DNA of 33,330 nucleotides from Marinosulfonomonas sp. (lineage in GTDB: Bacteria; Pseudomonadota; Alphaproteobacteria; Rhodobacterales; Rhodobacteraceae). Shown here one piece after another: positions 24,343-32,790 of this stretch. The stretch spans positions 1 to 33,330 of the forward strand of contig DAOURA010000010.1 in NCBI GenBank assembly GCA_030625325.1, read 5' to 3'. Under the pieces are notes generated by a model. That model was not told the DNA's origin. It worked only from the letters and a program-made list of their open reading frames with translations, and made no database searches. Position 1 is the first letter of the stretch. Each line of letters starts with the position of its first letter. A program made the position numbers and the translations under genes.

Positions 24343-24359
24343 CTGTTTCTTTGAAACAG
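24343..24359. promoter_or_regulatory. Palindrome in the guaD-mgtE divergent region
   Basis: CTGTTTC-TTT-GAAACAG has perfect 7-base arms and is followed on the plus strand by TTTTGTT. It lies in the 117 bases between guaD and mgtE starts. It could be an operator shared by both genes, or a weak attenuator hairpin ahead of mgtE. Confidence 0.45.
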
Positions 24360-24393
24360 TTTTGTTAATATGGCAGAACCAAAGGGGCCGAGC

Positions 24394-25776
24394 ATGGGTG
24401 ATAACTTCGTCACAGAGGAAGAGCGTGAAGAAGACGCTTATGTGCTTGATAAGGGCACAGTTCAGGCCATTCTGGGTGCGGTTCAAACCGGTGATTCTGA
24501 CGGCCTGACGTTGTTGATGGAACCCCTGCACGCGGCTGATATTGCCGACCTTCTGGAACAGATCAGCAGGCCCGATCGCCGCGATCTGGTACAGCTGTAC
24601 GACCGGGAATTTGACGGTGAAATTCTGTCAGAGCTGGACGAAGGCCTGCGCAAAGAAGTTATCGATGCGTTGCACCCACAGGTTCTGGCCGATGCGGTCA
24701 GGGACCTGGAATCAGACGACGTTGTTGACCTGCTTGAGGACATGAACGTCCCCCAGCAGGTTGCCCTTTTAGATGTTTTGGAAGACGTTGACAGGGTCGC
24801 GGTTGAACAGGCGCTGACCTATCCAGAATATTCCGCCGGGCGTTTGATGCAGCGCGAAGTCGTCATGGCGCCAGAGCATTGGAATGTGGGTCAGGCCATT
24901 GATTTTCTGCGAAAATCAGCCGTTCTGCCCGAGCAGTTTTATCACCTTCATCTGGTTAACCCAAAGATGGAGCCGGTGTCCTATGTTACCCTTGGTCGCC
25001 TGCTGTCGTCCAAACGCGGTTGCCCGCTGGTTGATATCACCGAAGACAGTTTTCGCACCTTCGACGCCACCGAGGACGAGGCCGATGTTGCCTATGCCTT
25101 CAACCAGTACCACCTGATTTCAGCGCCGGTGGTGGACGAAAATCAGCGCCTTGTGGGCATGATCACCATTGACGATGCGGTGCAGGTTCTGGACGAAGAA
25201 CACGAAGAAGATATCCTGCGTCTGGCCGGGGTGGGCGAAAGCAGTCTGTCGGACAAGGTGATTGATACGACCAAGCGGCGTTTTCCGTGGTTGGCGGTTA
25301 ATCTGGTGACATCAATTTTGGCGTCACTGGTGATTGCCCAGTTTGAAGAACTGATCACGCAGTTTGTGGCGCTGGCGGTGTTGATGCCGATTGTGGCGTC
25401 GATGGGGGGCAATGCGGGCACGCAATCCCTGACGGTGGCGGTGCGTGCGATTGCCACGCGGGATTTGACCGGCGCCAACGTCTGGCGGGTGATGCGGCGC
25501 GAAGTTCTGGTTGGTCTGGTCAACGGTATGGTTTTTGCGGTCGTGATGGGGGGCGTTGGTGCGATTTGGTTTGGCACCCCGGTTTTGGGGGTGGTGATTG
25601 GGCTGGCGATGCTGGTCAATCTGGTGATTGCAGGGCTGGCCGGAATTTTGGTGCCGGTGACGCTGGAAAAAATCGGTATCGATCCGGCGCTGGCGTCGGG
25701 GGCGTTTGTGACAACTGTAACGGATGTGGTTGGTTTCTTTGCCTTTCTGGGGCTGGCCGCAATGATGTTGTTATAG
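24394..25776 (+). CDS. mgtE: Magnesium transporter MgtE
   Basis: MgtE is a magnesium-gated Mg2+ channel of the inner membrane. The 460-residue protein has an acidic N-terminal superhelical domain (HAADIADLLEQISRPDRRDL ... DDVVDLLEDMNVPQQVALLD). Two CBS domains follow (SAGRLMQREVVMAPEHWNVG and YHLISAPVVDENQRLVGMIT). The membrane part has about five helices with the pore signature LMPIVASMGGNAGTQSLTV and ends in GIDPALASGAFVTTVTDVVG. I chose ATG 24394, which has AAGGGG 6 bases upstream, over ATG 24370, which has none. The next gene starts 2 bases after the stop. Confidence 0.95.
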   Translation: MGDNFVTEEEREEDAYVLDKGTVQAILGAVQTGDSDGLTLLMEPLHAADIADLLEQISRPDRRDLVQLYDREFDGEILSELDEGLRKEVIDALHPQVLADAVRDLESDDVVDLLEDMNVPQQVALLDVLEDVDRVAVEQALTYPEYSAGRLMQREVVMAPEHWNVGQAIDFLRKSAVLPEQFYHLHLVNPKMEPVSYVTLGRLLSSKRGCPLVDITEDSFRTFDATEDEADVAYAFNQYHLISAPVVDENQRLVGMITIDDAVQVLDEEHEEDILRLAGVGESSLSDKVIDTTKRRFPWLAVNLVTSILASLVIAQFEELITQFVALAVLMPIVASMGGNAGTQSLTVAVRAIATRDLTGANVWRVMRREVLVGLVNGMVFAVVMGGVGAIWFGTPVLGVVIGLAMLVNLVIAGLAGILVPVTLEKIGIDPALASGAFVTTVTDVVGFFAFLGLAAMMLL

Positions 25777-25778
25777 GG

Positions 25779-26348
25779 ATGGGCGATCTGAGCGCACAAA
25801 AAGATGCGGCCCGCAAGGCGGCGTTTGGGCGGCGAAAGGTGGCCCATATGTCAGGGCTTGGTCAGGCCGCCTGTGCCAATCTGACGGAATTTCTTGCGCC
25901 CTATCTGGGTCAGCCAATATCGGCCTATATGGCGATCCGCACCGAAGTTGACCCCCTTGAGGTGATGAAAAAGCTGGACCTGATCGGCCCGGTTGGGGTG
26001 CCGGTTATTCAGGGTGCGCACAGGCCGTTGGAGTTTCATCGCTGGCGGGACGGCTGTGACATGCAGGACGGCCCCTTTGGGGCGCGTATTCCACGGGTTG
26101 ATGAGTTGGTTGTACCAAAGGTGGTGATTTTGCCGATGCTGGCGTTTGACTTGGCGGGGCACAGGCTGGGCTATGGTGGTGGGTATTATGATCGCACGCT
26201 TGAATTGCTGCGCGCGGCGGGTCCGGTTCTGGCCGTGGGGTTTGCCTATGGGGCGCAACAGGTTGAAAGCCTGCCGGTTGAGCCGACAGATCAGCCATTG
26301 GATGTGATTGTTACTGAGGCGGGGGTGTGCTGGTTCGGGCGCGAATGA
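25779..26348 (+). CDS. 5-formyltetrahydrofolate cyclo-ligase
   Basis: The enzyme converts 5-formyl-THF to 5,10-methenyl-THF with ATP. The 189-residue protein has the family N-terminus (KDAARKAAFGRRKVAH), the central YMAIRTEVDPLEVM and the signature VILPMLAFDLAGHRLGYGGG followed by YYDRTLELLRA. The ATG at 25779 is 2 bases after the mgtE stop, with AGGG very close, so translation is probably coupled to mgtE. The reading frame is open well upstream inside mgtE, but the family start is here. Confidence 0.94.
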   Translation: MGDLSAQKDAARKAAFGRRKVAHMSGLGQAACANLTEFLAPYLGQPISAYMAIRTEVDPLEVMKKLDLIGPVGVPVIQGAHRPLEFHRWRDGCDMQDGPFGARIPRVDELVVPKVVILPMLAFDLAGHRLGYGGGYYDRTLELLRAAGPVLAVGFAYGAQQVESLPVEPTDQPLDVIVTEAGVCWFGRE

Positions 26349-26354
26349 TTTCTT

Positions 26355-26388
26355 GCCTCCGGCGGGGATATTTGGACCAATTCGAATG
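26355..26388 (+). repeat. Single copy of the dispersed post-stop element
   Basis: GCCTCCGGCGGGGATA matches 4023-4038 exactly over 16 bases and continues TTTGGACCAATTCGAATG. It begins 6 bases after the cyclo-ligase stop, in the sense direction of that gene. The next gene is co-directional, and here only one arm is present. Confidence 0.6.
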
Positions 26389-26448
26389 TGGGTTTTTTGT
26401 CGGTAGGCAGGTCTTGCCAAGGCCGGTTGGGCGCAATAGGCCGGTGGT

Positions 26449-27261
26449 ATGAGAATACTTTTTTTAGGGGATGTGGTTGGGCGCGCAGGGCGCACCGCCA
26501 TCATAGAACGTCTGTCGCGGTTACGTGAAGACTGGCGTTTGGATTTTGTCGTGGTGAATGGCGAAAATGCCAGCAACGGGATCGGTCTGACCGGGGCCCA
26601 TGCCAAGGCGTTGCTGGGGGCCGGGGCGGATTGTGTCACCCTTGGGGATCACGCCTTTGATCAGCGCGACATGATGCAGTTTATTGATAGCGAGCCACGG
26701 GTGCTGCGCCCGCTGAATTATGCAAAAACCGCGCCGGGTAAGGGCGCGCGGGTTTTTGATGTGCCGGGGGGGCGCAAAATTCTGGTGGCGCAGGTATTGG
26801 GGCAGGTGTTCATGAAGCGCGCCTTTGATGATCCGTTTTCGGCCGTTGATCAGGTGATGCGCAGTCATCCGCTGGGCGGGCTGGTGAATGCCAGTCTGAT
26901 CGATATCCATTGCGAAGCCACATCTGAAAAGATGGGCATGGGGCATTATTGCGACGGGCGCGCCAGCGTGGTTGTCGGCACCCACACCCATGTGCCCACG
27001 GGGGATGGGGTGATCCTGCCCGGTGGCACGGCGTTTCAAAGTGATGCGGGCATGTGCGGCGATTATAATTCCGTCATCGGTATGGATAAGGTTGAACCAA
27101 TGCGCCGCTTTGTCACTGGTATGTCAAAGGGCCGGTTCAGCCCCGCCGAGGGCGAGGCAACATTGTCAGGCCTGTATGTCGAAACCGATGATCGCACCGG
27201 CAAGGCCAGCCGGGTGGTGATGGTGCGACAGGGCGGCCTGTTACAGCAATCAACACCGTGA
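26449..27261 (+). CDS. YmdB-family metallophosphoesterase
   Basis: The 270-residue product belongs to the YmdB/TIGR00282 family of calcineurin-like phosphoesterases, with 2',3'- or 3',5'-cyclic nucleotide phosphodiesterase activity in Bacillus YmdB. Metal-site motifs are visible: FLGDVVGRAGR (Asp8), VVNGENASNG (residues 37-40), LGDHAFDQ (66-68) and GTHTHVPTGD. In many relatives the third motif is GNH; GDH here is a substitution. The start at 26449 gives MRILFLGDVVG, the family N-terminus. The stop overlaps the next gene by 4 bases (GTGA), so the two are translationally coupled. Confidence 0.93.
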   Translation: MRILFLGDVVGRAGRTAIIERLSRLREDWRLDFVVVNGENASNGIGLTGAHAKALLGAGADCVTLGDHAFDQRDMMQFIDSEPRVLRPLNYAKTAPGKGARVFDVPGGRKILVAQVLGQVFMKRAFDDPFSAVDQVMRSHPLGGLVNASLIDIHCEATSEKMGMGHYCDGRASVVVGTHTHVPTGDGVILPGGTAFQSDAGMCGDYNSVIGMDKVEPMRRFVTGMSKGRFSPAEGEATLSGLYVETDDRTGKASRVVMVRQGGLLQQSTP

Positions 27262-28142
27262 ACCCGCGTTATGTGCCATTTGTAATACTGGCCCTGTTGG
27301 GGGCGGGTTGGGGGTTGTCCCAGCCGCTGGCCAAGATTGTGGTCTCGGGGGGATATCGCCCCATCGGTATGATTTTCTGGCAGTTTGTTATTGGTGCACT
27401 GGTGATGGCGATAATAACCTATGCACGGGGTAAACGGTTGCCCCTTGGCTGGCCGCAGGTGCGCCTGTATCTGATTATTGCCTTTGTTGGCACGCTGATC
27501 CCCAATTTCACGTCTTATGAATCGGCCCGGCATTTGCCATCGGGGGTTATTTCAATTTTGATTTCGACCATGCCGATATTCGCCTTTCCGCTGGCGCTGG
27601 CCTTTGGGGTGGATCGGTTTAGCTGGGTGCGCCTGTCTGGTCTGGTGTTGGGCTTGATCGGGGTGTTCCTGTTAATCGGGCCAGATGCCCTGCCGGACGC
27701 CGCAATGGTCGCCTTTATTCCGCTGGCGATTGTTGCGCCGCTTTTCTACGCGCTTGAGGGCAATATCGTTGCCAAATGGGGCACCTATGATTGCGATCCT
27801 ATTCAGGTTTTGTTGGGGGCTTCGATCATCGGGGCTGTTATGTCAGCCCCGCTGGCCCTGATCAGTGGCCAGTGGATTGACCCGCGCCTGCCCTGGGAAA
27901 CCATAGACTGGGTGCTGCTGTTAATGGCCGTGATCCATGTGTTTGCCTATTCCGGTTATGTTTGGCTGGTGGGCCAAGCGGGCAGCATTTTTGCAGCGCA
28001 GGTATCTTATCTGGTGACGGCGTTCGGGGTTGTCTGGGCCATGCTGATCCTGTCGGAAAGTTATTCAAGCTGGATATGGGCCGCCCTTGGCCTGATATTT
28101 ATCGGTATGTTTCTGGTGCAACCAAGGGCGCGTAAAAGTTAG
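27258..28142 (+). CDS. EamA/DMT-family transporter
   Basis: The 294-residue protein has about ten hydrophobic segments in two EamA repeats. Repeat one opens YVPFVILALLGAGWGLSQPL; the second repeat region includes MVAFIPLAIVAPLFYALEGN and ends LGLIFIGMFLVQPRARKS. Members export or import small metabolites; the substrate is not predictable. The GTG start overlaps the YmdB stop (GTGA). Conservation of this coupling in relatives would suggest a shared role, but I cannot test that here. Confidence 0.9.
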   Translation: MNPRYVPFVILALLGAGWGLSQPLAKIVVSGGYRPIGMIFWQFVIGALVMAIITYARGKRLPLGWPQVRLYLIIAFVGTLIPNFTSYESARHLPSGVISILISTMPIFAFPLALAFGVDRFSWVRLSGLVLGLIGVFLLIGPDALPDAAMVAFIPLAIVAPLFYALEGNIVAKWGTYDCDPIQVLLGASIIGAVMSAPLALISGQWIDPRLPWETIDWVLLLMAVIHVFAYSGYVWLVGQAGSIFAAQVSYLVTAFGVVWAMLILSESYSSWIWAALGLIFIGMFLVQPRARKS

Positions 28143-28198
28143 CTTGATACGCCCCCCGCAGTCGGCGAAGATACGACCATATTTTACAGGGTGGATAA

Positions 28199-29980
28199 AT
28201 GATCGATCTCTTTTCCATCAGCCCCACGGGTGAGGCATTATTGGCGCTGGCCGTTGTTGGGCTGATGTTCGTTCTGTTCTTTCGGGAAACCTATCCAACT
28301 GAGGTGGTGGCGATCTCGGGGGTGGCGCTGATGCTGGTGCTGGGGGTGCTGCCCTATGAAAACGCCCTGAACGTGCTGTCAAACCCGGCGCCCTGGACAA
28401 TTGGGGCCATGTTTATTGTGATGGGCGCACTGGTGCGTACCGGGGCACTGAACTGGTTTACGAAAATTGCCGAACGTAACGCGCAAACCCGGCCCAAGCT
28501 GGCCATTGGGGCACTGATGGGCTTTGTGGTTATTGCCTCGGCGTTTGTATCCAACACGCCGGTTGTGGTGGTGATGATCCCGGTCTTTGTTCAACTGTCA
28601 CGCAAGATGAATATCTCCGCCTCCAGGCTGTTGATACCGCTGTCATATGCGGCCATCCTTGGGGGAACAATGACCCTGATTGGCACATCGACCAACCTGC
28701 TGGTGGACGGGGTTGCACGGGCCAATGGAATGGCGGCGTTTTCGATATTTGAAGTCACCCCCCTAGGCATAATTCTGGTAATCTGGGGGATGATTTATCT
28801 GCGCTTTATCGGCCCGCGCCTGTTGCCCGAGCGTGACAGCATGGCGACGTTGCTGTCGGGCAAATCAAAGATGAAGTTTTTCACCGAAGTGGCGATCCCC
28901 CATGACAGTGAACTGATCGGACAAGAGGTGTCCAAAATTGACCTGTTTCGCCGTGACGGGGTGCGCCTTATTGACGTTTTGCGCGGCGATGCATCGCTGC
29001 GGCGCAACCTTGCCGGGGTTACGGCTGCCGCCGGTGACAGGGTGGTTTTGCGCACCGAAATGGCCGAGGTTCTGGGCCTGCAACAAAACCCGCAATTGCG
29101 GATGGTGGATAAGCTTAGCTCAGTTCAGACATCAACGGTTGAGGTGCTGATTTCACCGGGCTGCAAAATGATCGGCCGCTCGCTGGGGGCGCTGCGGTTG
29201 CGGCGGCGTTATGGTGTTTATCCGCTGGCGGTGCACCGGCGAAACCAGAACATCGGGCGGCAACTGGACGATCTGGTGGTGCGGGTCGGGGACACCCTGT
29301 TACTGGAAGGGGCCCCCGAAGACATTCAGCGCCTGTCGGCAGATATGAACATGGTTGATATCAGTAAACCGTCCGAACGTGCCTACCGGCGCAGCCACGC
29401 GCCGCTGGCCATTGCTGCCCTGATTGGCCTTGTGGTTCTGGCTGCGATGGGTGTTGCGCCAATATTTTTTCTGGCGATACTGGCCGTTGCAATTGTGCTG
29501 GTTACGCGCTGCATTGATGCGGACGAAGCCTTTTCGTTTGTTGACGGACGCCTGCTGACACTGATCTTTTCGATGCTGGCAATCGGCGCCGCACTTGAGG
29601 CATCAGGGGCGGTTCGTCTGATCGTTGGCGGCGCGGCGCCCTATCTGGGCAACCTGCCGCCATTTTTGATTATCTGGGTGATCTATCTGCTGACCTCGGT
29701 TTTGACGGAACTGGTGTCAAACAATGCGGTGGCGGTCGTGGTCACGCCTATTGCAATTGGCCTTGCGGACGCCTTGGGTATTGATGCGCGCCCGCTGGTG
29801 GTGGCGGTGATGGTGGCGGCGTCGGCGTCTTTTGCGACGCCAATTGGGTATCAGACCAATATGCTGGTCTATGGTCCGGGGGGCTACAGGTTTTCAGATT
29901 TCATGCGGATCGGCATCCCGCTGAACCTGTCGGTGGGACTGCTGTCTTCGGCGCTTATCCCGGTGTTCTGGCCCTTGTGA
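28199..29980 (+). CDS. SLC13-family permease with two central TrkA_C domains
   Basis: The 593-residue protein has two membrane halves around a soluble insert. The N-half holds SNTPVVVVMIPVFVQLSRKM and GGTMTLIGTSTNLLVDG; the C-half holds TELVSNNAVAVVVTPIAIGL and TPIGYQTNMLVYGPGGYRFS, the paired SNT/TPIG-type motifs of DASS transporters. Residues about 210-390 hold two RCK/TrkA_C-like domains (IGQEVSKIDLFRRDGVRLID and IGRSLGALRLRRRYGVYPLA). Such proteins move anions or dicarboxylates, sulfate or related ions with sodium; the substrate is unknown. Its 3' end faces a same-length paralogue at 30091. Confidence 0.9.
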   Translation: MIDLFSISPTGEALLALAVVGLMFVLFFRETYPTEVVAISGVALMLVLGVLPYENALNVLSNPAPWTIGAMFIVMGALVRTGALNWFTKIAERNAQTRPKLAIGALMGFVVIASAFVSNTPVVVVMIPVFVQLSRKMNISASRLLIPLSYAAILGGTMTLIGTSTNLLVDGVARANGMAAFSIFEVTPLGIILVIWGMIYLRFIGPRLLPERDSMATLLSGKSKMKFFTEVAIPHDSELIGQEVSKIDLFRRDGVRLIDVLRGDASLRRNLAGVTAAAGDRVVLRTEMAEVLGLQQNPQLRMVDKLSSVQTSTVEVLISPGCKMIGRSLGALRLRRRYGVYPLAVHRRNQNIGRQLDDLVVRVGDTLLLEGAPEDIQRLSADMNMVDISKPSERAYRRSHAPLAIAALIGLVVLAAMGVAPIFFLAILAVAIVLVTRCIDADEAFSFVDGRLLTLIFSMLAIGAALEASGAVRLIVGGAAPYLGNLPPFLIIWVIYLLTSVLTELVSNNAVAVVVTPIAIGLADALGIDARPLVVAVMVAASASFATPIGYQTNMLVYGPGGYRFSDFMRIGIPLNLSVGLLSSALIPVFWPL

Positions 29981-30012
29981 CCAAAAACCTTTCGCCCTGC
30001 GGGCGATTTGCG

Positions 30013-30081
30013 CTGCGCGCGGATATTTAGACGAAAAAGAAACCCCGGTTTTTTCTTTGCTCAAATACTCCTGCCAGGGGC
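30013..30081. repeat. Inverted pair of the post-stop element between the two permeases
   Basis: The left arm (CTGCGCGCGGATATTTAG followed by ACGAAAAAGAAACC) and the right arm (reverse complement CGCCCCTGGCAGGAGTATTT then GAGCAAAGA) face each other around CCGG. The pair forms a long imperfect hairpin rich in A/T at the centre, suitable for ending transcripts from both convergent genes. A short CGCCC/GGGCG dyad precedes it at 29994-30006. It mirrors the putA-dtd element. Confidence 0.6.
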
Positions 30082-30090
30082 GAATTTGGT

Positions 30091-31872
30091 TCAGAACGGC
30101 CAGAAGAACAGGATTGACGGGATCGACACCACGATCACCAGAATTTCCAGTGGCAGGCCCATTCGCCAGTAATCCCCAAACCGATAGCCACCGGGACCAA
30201 GGATCAGGGTGTTATTCTTATGGCCGATCGGGGTAAGGAATGCACAGGATGCCGCCACGGCCACGGCCATCAAAAACGGATCAGGTGACACCCCAAGGGA
30301 TTGGGCCATCTGAATGCCAACGGGGGCCGCGACAATTGTCGTGGCGGTGTTGTTAAGGACATCTGACAGGGTCATCGTCACCACCATCAGTACCGTCAAA
30401 ATGGCCCATGGCGCCATGCCTGCCGTCAAATCACCAAGGGCCCCGGCAATCAGTTCGGTGCCACCGGATGTTTGCAACGCGCTGCCCAGCGGGATCATTG
30501 ACCCCAGCAACACCACCACCGGCCATTCGATGTGATCATAGATTTCGGAAACCGGGATAATCTTGGCCAGAACGAACGCCACAACCACCAGTCCCAGTGC
30601 CACCGGCAGATAGATCAACCCGAAACTGGCCGCTGCAACGGCCGCCCCGAACAGGCCGATGGCCAGCCAGACCTTGGTGTTTTCGGTAACGGCAAGGCCG
30701 CGATCTGCCAGCGGCAGACAGCCGAGCCAGTCAATCACATCGTTGCTTTGGTCCTGTGGTACCAGCAGCAATAATATGTCACCTGCCCGGATTGGGGTTT
30801 GGCGCACATGATCGGTGATGCGTTTTCCCTGTCGCGACACCCCCATCAAAACCGTGTTGCGCCGCCAGGACAGCCCGATGGCCTGTGCGGTTTTCCCGCG
30901 AATGCGGGACCCATCGGTCACCACCACTTCGATCACGTTCAGCCCTTCGCCATCGGCGCGCAGGCGGTCCTGTCGGGCCTGATCGGCAAAGTCCAGCGTC
31001 AGGGCGGCGCGAAATTCGTCCAGCGCGTCAGGTGTTGCTTCCAGCACCAGTGCGTCGCCCGCTTGCAGGGCGGTATTTTTCTGTGTGCCATAGCGCCGCT
31101 TACCCCCACGCACCAACCCCAGGATCGCCACGTCATTTTTTTCGGCCACGTCATAAAGTTCGCCAATTCGCACCCCGATATGCTCGGACCCTTCGGGGAT
31201 GGTCAGTTCGGCAATATATTGCGCCAACTCATCCATCGCGTCGCGTGCGGGTTTTCCGTCTGTATGGTTCGGGATCAGCCGCCAGCCGACCAGCGCCACA
31301 AAAATCAACCCGGCCAGTGCCGTGATCCCGCCCACCGGGGCGAAATCAAACATCCCGAACGGTTCGCCCAGTTCGTCAGCGCGGATTGAGGCGATGATGA
31401 TATTGGGCGGTGTTCCGATCATTGTGACCATGCCACCCAAAATGGTGGCAAATGACAGCGGCATCAGTGACAGCCCCGGTACCCGCCCGGCCTTGCGCGC
31501 GGTCTGCATGTCCACCGGCATTAACAGGGCCAGCGCCGCAACGTTGTTCATAAACGCCGATAAAACCCCGCCGATTGCCCCCATCAGGGTGATATGCCCG
31601 GCAAGCGAGCGGGTTGAATCCACCAACGTTCGGGTGATCAAAAACACGGCCCCCGAGCGCACCAGCCCCGCCGACACCACCAGCACCAGTGCCACCACCA
31701 GTGTGGCCGGGTGGCCAAACCCGGAAAATGCCGCCTTGGTGGGAACAACCCCCAACACAACACCCGCCATCAGCGCGCTAAACGCCACAAGGTCATAACG
31801 AAACCGCCCCCATAACAGCATACCGAACACGGCGCCGAACAGGCAAAACAGAATAATTTGATCAGTGGTCAT
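30091..31872 (-). CDS. SLC13-family permease with two central TrkA_C domains (paralogue)
   Basis: The 593-residue protein has the same architecture as the gene at 28199. Helical motifs are FMNNVAALALLMPVDMQTAR with GGMVTMIGTPPNIIIASIRA, and later LNNTATTIVAAPVGIQMAQS with TPIGHKNNTLILGPGGYRFG. Two TrkA_C-like domains sit between (IGVRIGELYDVAEKNDVAIL and IRGKTAQAIGLSWRRNTVLM). ATG 31872 has AAAGGGG 7 bases upstream; a longer frame to 31914 lacks support. The ends of the two paralogues are clearly alike (GPGGYRF then D, followed by FWP), but the rest diverges. The substrate is unknown. Confidence 0.9.
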   Translation of the reverse strand: MTTDQIILFCLFGAVFGMLLWGRFRYDLVAFSALMAGVVLGVVPTKAAFSGFGHPATLVVALVLVVSAGLVRSGAVFLITRTLVDSTRSLAGHITLMGAIGGVLSAFMNNVAALALLMPVDMQTARKAGRVPGLSLMPLSFATILGGMVTMIGTPPNIIIASIRADELGEPFGMFDFAPVGGITALAGLIFVALVGWRLIPNHTDGKPARDAMDELAQYIAELTIPEGSEHIGVRIGELYDVAEKNDVAILGLVRGGKRRYGTQKNTALQAGDALVLEATPDALDEFRAALTLDFADQARQDRLRADGEGLNVIEVVVTDGSRIRGKTAQAIGLSWRRNTVLMGVSRQGKRITDHVRQTPIRAGDILLLLVPQDQSNDVIDWLGCLPLADRGLAVTENTKVWLAIGLFGAAVAAASFGLIYLPVALGLVVVAFVLAKIIPVSEIYDHIEWPVVVLLGSMIPLGSALQTSGGTELIAGALGDLTAGMAPWAILTVLMVVTMTLSDVLNNTATTIVAAPVGIQMAQSLGVSPDPFLMAVAVAASCAFLTPIGHKNNTLILGPGGYRFGDYWRMGLPLEILVIVVSIPSILFFWPF

Positions 31873-31936
31873 GTGGGGCCCCTTTGTTGTGGCCAACACA
31901 AGCGGATTAGCCAATGAATTGCAACGCTGTCGCGGG

Positions 31937-31966
31937 TTGCAGCACAGGGTGGCCCTGTCCTATAGA
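31937..31966 (+). promoter_or_regulatory. yebC promoter
   Basis: TTGCAG (31937-31942) and TATAGA (31961-31966) with an 18-base spacer precede yebC by about 33 bases. The spacer contains CAGGG-TGG-CCCTG, a small palindrome that could be an operator. Confidence 0.5.
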
Positions 31967-31998
31967 GACCGGGCAACACAAACCGACGGAGAACGCTT

Positions 31999-32739
31999 AT
32001 GGCCGGCCATTCAAAATGGGCAAATATCCAGCACCGCAAAGGGCGTCAGGACGCCGTGCGCTCCAAGCTGTTTTCAAAGCTGTCCAAGGAAATTACCGTG
32101 GCGGCCAAAATGGGCGACCCGGACCCCGATAAAAACCCGCGCCTGCGCATGGCCGTCAAAGAAGCAAAATCAGTGTCTGTTCCAAAGGACGTGATTGATC
32201 GCGCGATCAAAAAATCAGAGGCCGGGGATGGGGACGATTTCGAAGAAATCCGTTACGAAGGCTATGGCCCAAACGGCGTTGCGGTGATTGTCGAGGCAAT
32301 GACAGACAACCGCAACCGCACCGCGTCGACCGTGCGCTCCACCTTTACCAAAAACGGCGGCAATCTGGGGGAAACCGGGTCGGTCTCTTTCATGTTTGAA
32401 CGCACTGGCGAAGTCACCTATCCCGCCGAAGTTGGCGACGCCGACACCGTCATGATGGCCGCCCTTGAAGCTGGCGCCGATGATGTTGAAAGCTCAGAAG
32501 ACGGGCACACGATTTATTGCACCGATACGGACCTGAATGACGTTTCAACCGCGCTTGAAAAAGAACTGGGCGAAACCACATCGACCAAGCTGATCTGGAA
32601 ACCCAACATGACCACCGAGATGGATCTTGAAGGCATGCAAAAGCTGATGAAACTAATTGATGCGCTGGAAGACGACGACGATGTACAGCGCGTGACATCG
32701 AATTTCGAAGCCTCGGACGAGGTAATGGAACAGTTGTAA
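31999..32739 (+). CDS. yebC: YebC/PmpR-family protein
   Basis: The 246-residue protein is a typical Yeb[21 protein letters not shown] at the N-terminus, then [40 protein letters not shown] and [20 protein letters not shown]. Family members are DNA-binding regulators in some bacteria, and YebC-type proteins also relieve ribosome stalling at proline-rich stretches in others. The start has GGAG 7 bases upstream. It is divergent from the permease at 31872. Its usual partner ruvC is not adjacent here. Confidence 0.97.
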   Translation: MAGHSKWANIQHRKGRQDAVRSKLFSKLSKEITVAAKMGDPDPDKNPRLRMAVKEAKSVSVPKDVIDRAIKKSEAGDGDDFEEIRYEGYGPNGVAVIVEAMTDNRNRTASTVRSTFTKNGGNLGETGSVSFMFERTGEVTYPAEVGDADTVMMAALEAGADDVESSEDGHTIYCTDTDLNDVSTALEKELGETTSTKLIWKPNMTTEMDLEGMQKLMKLIDALEDDDDVQRVTSNFEASDEVMEQL

Positions 32740-32790
32740 GCACCGTATTTCGCGCTTGTCACGGCGCGGGAATTGGGATTGGTTGCGCCC

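Noticed and set aside
25143-26639. Minus-strand frames opposite mgtE, the cyclo-ligase and the YmdB gene
   Set aside because: They are rich in Thr/Pro/Arg, as expected from the complement of GC-rich genes, and have no recognisable domain.
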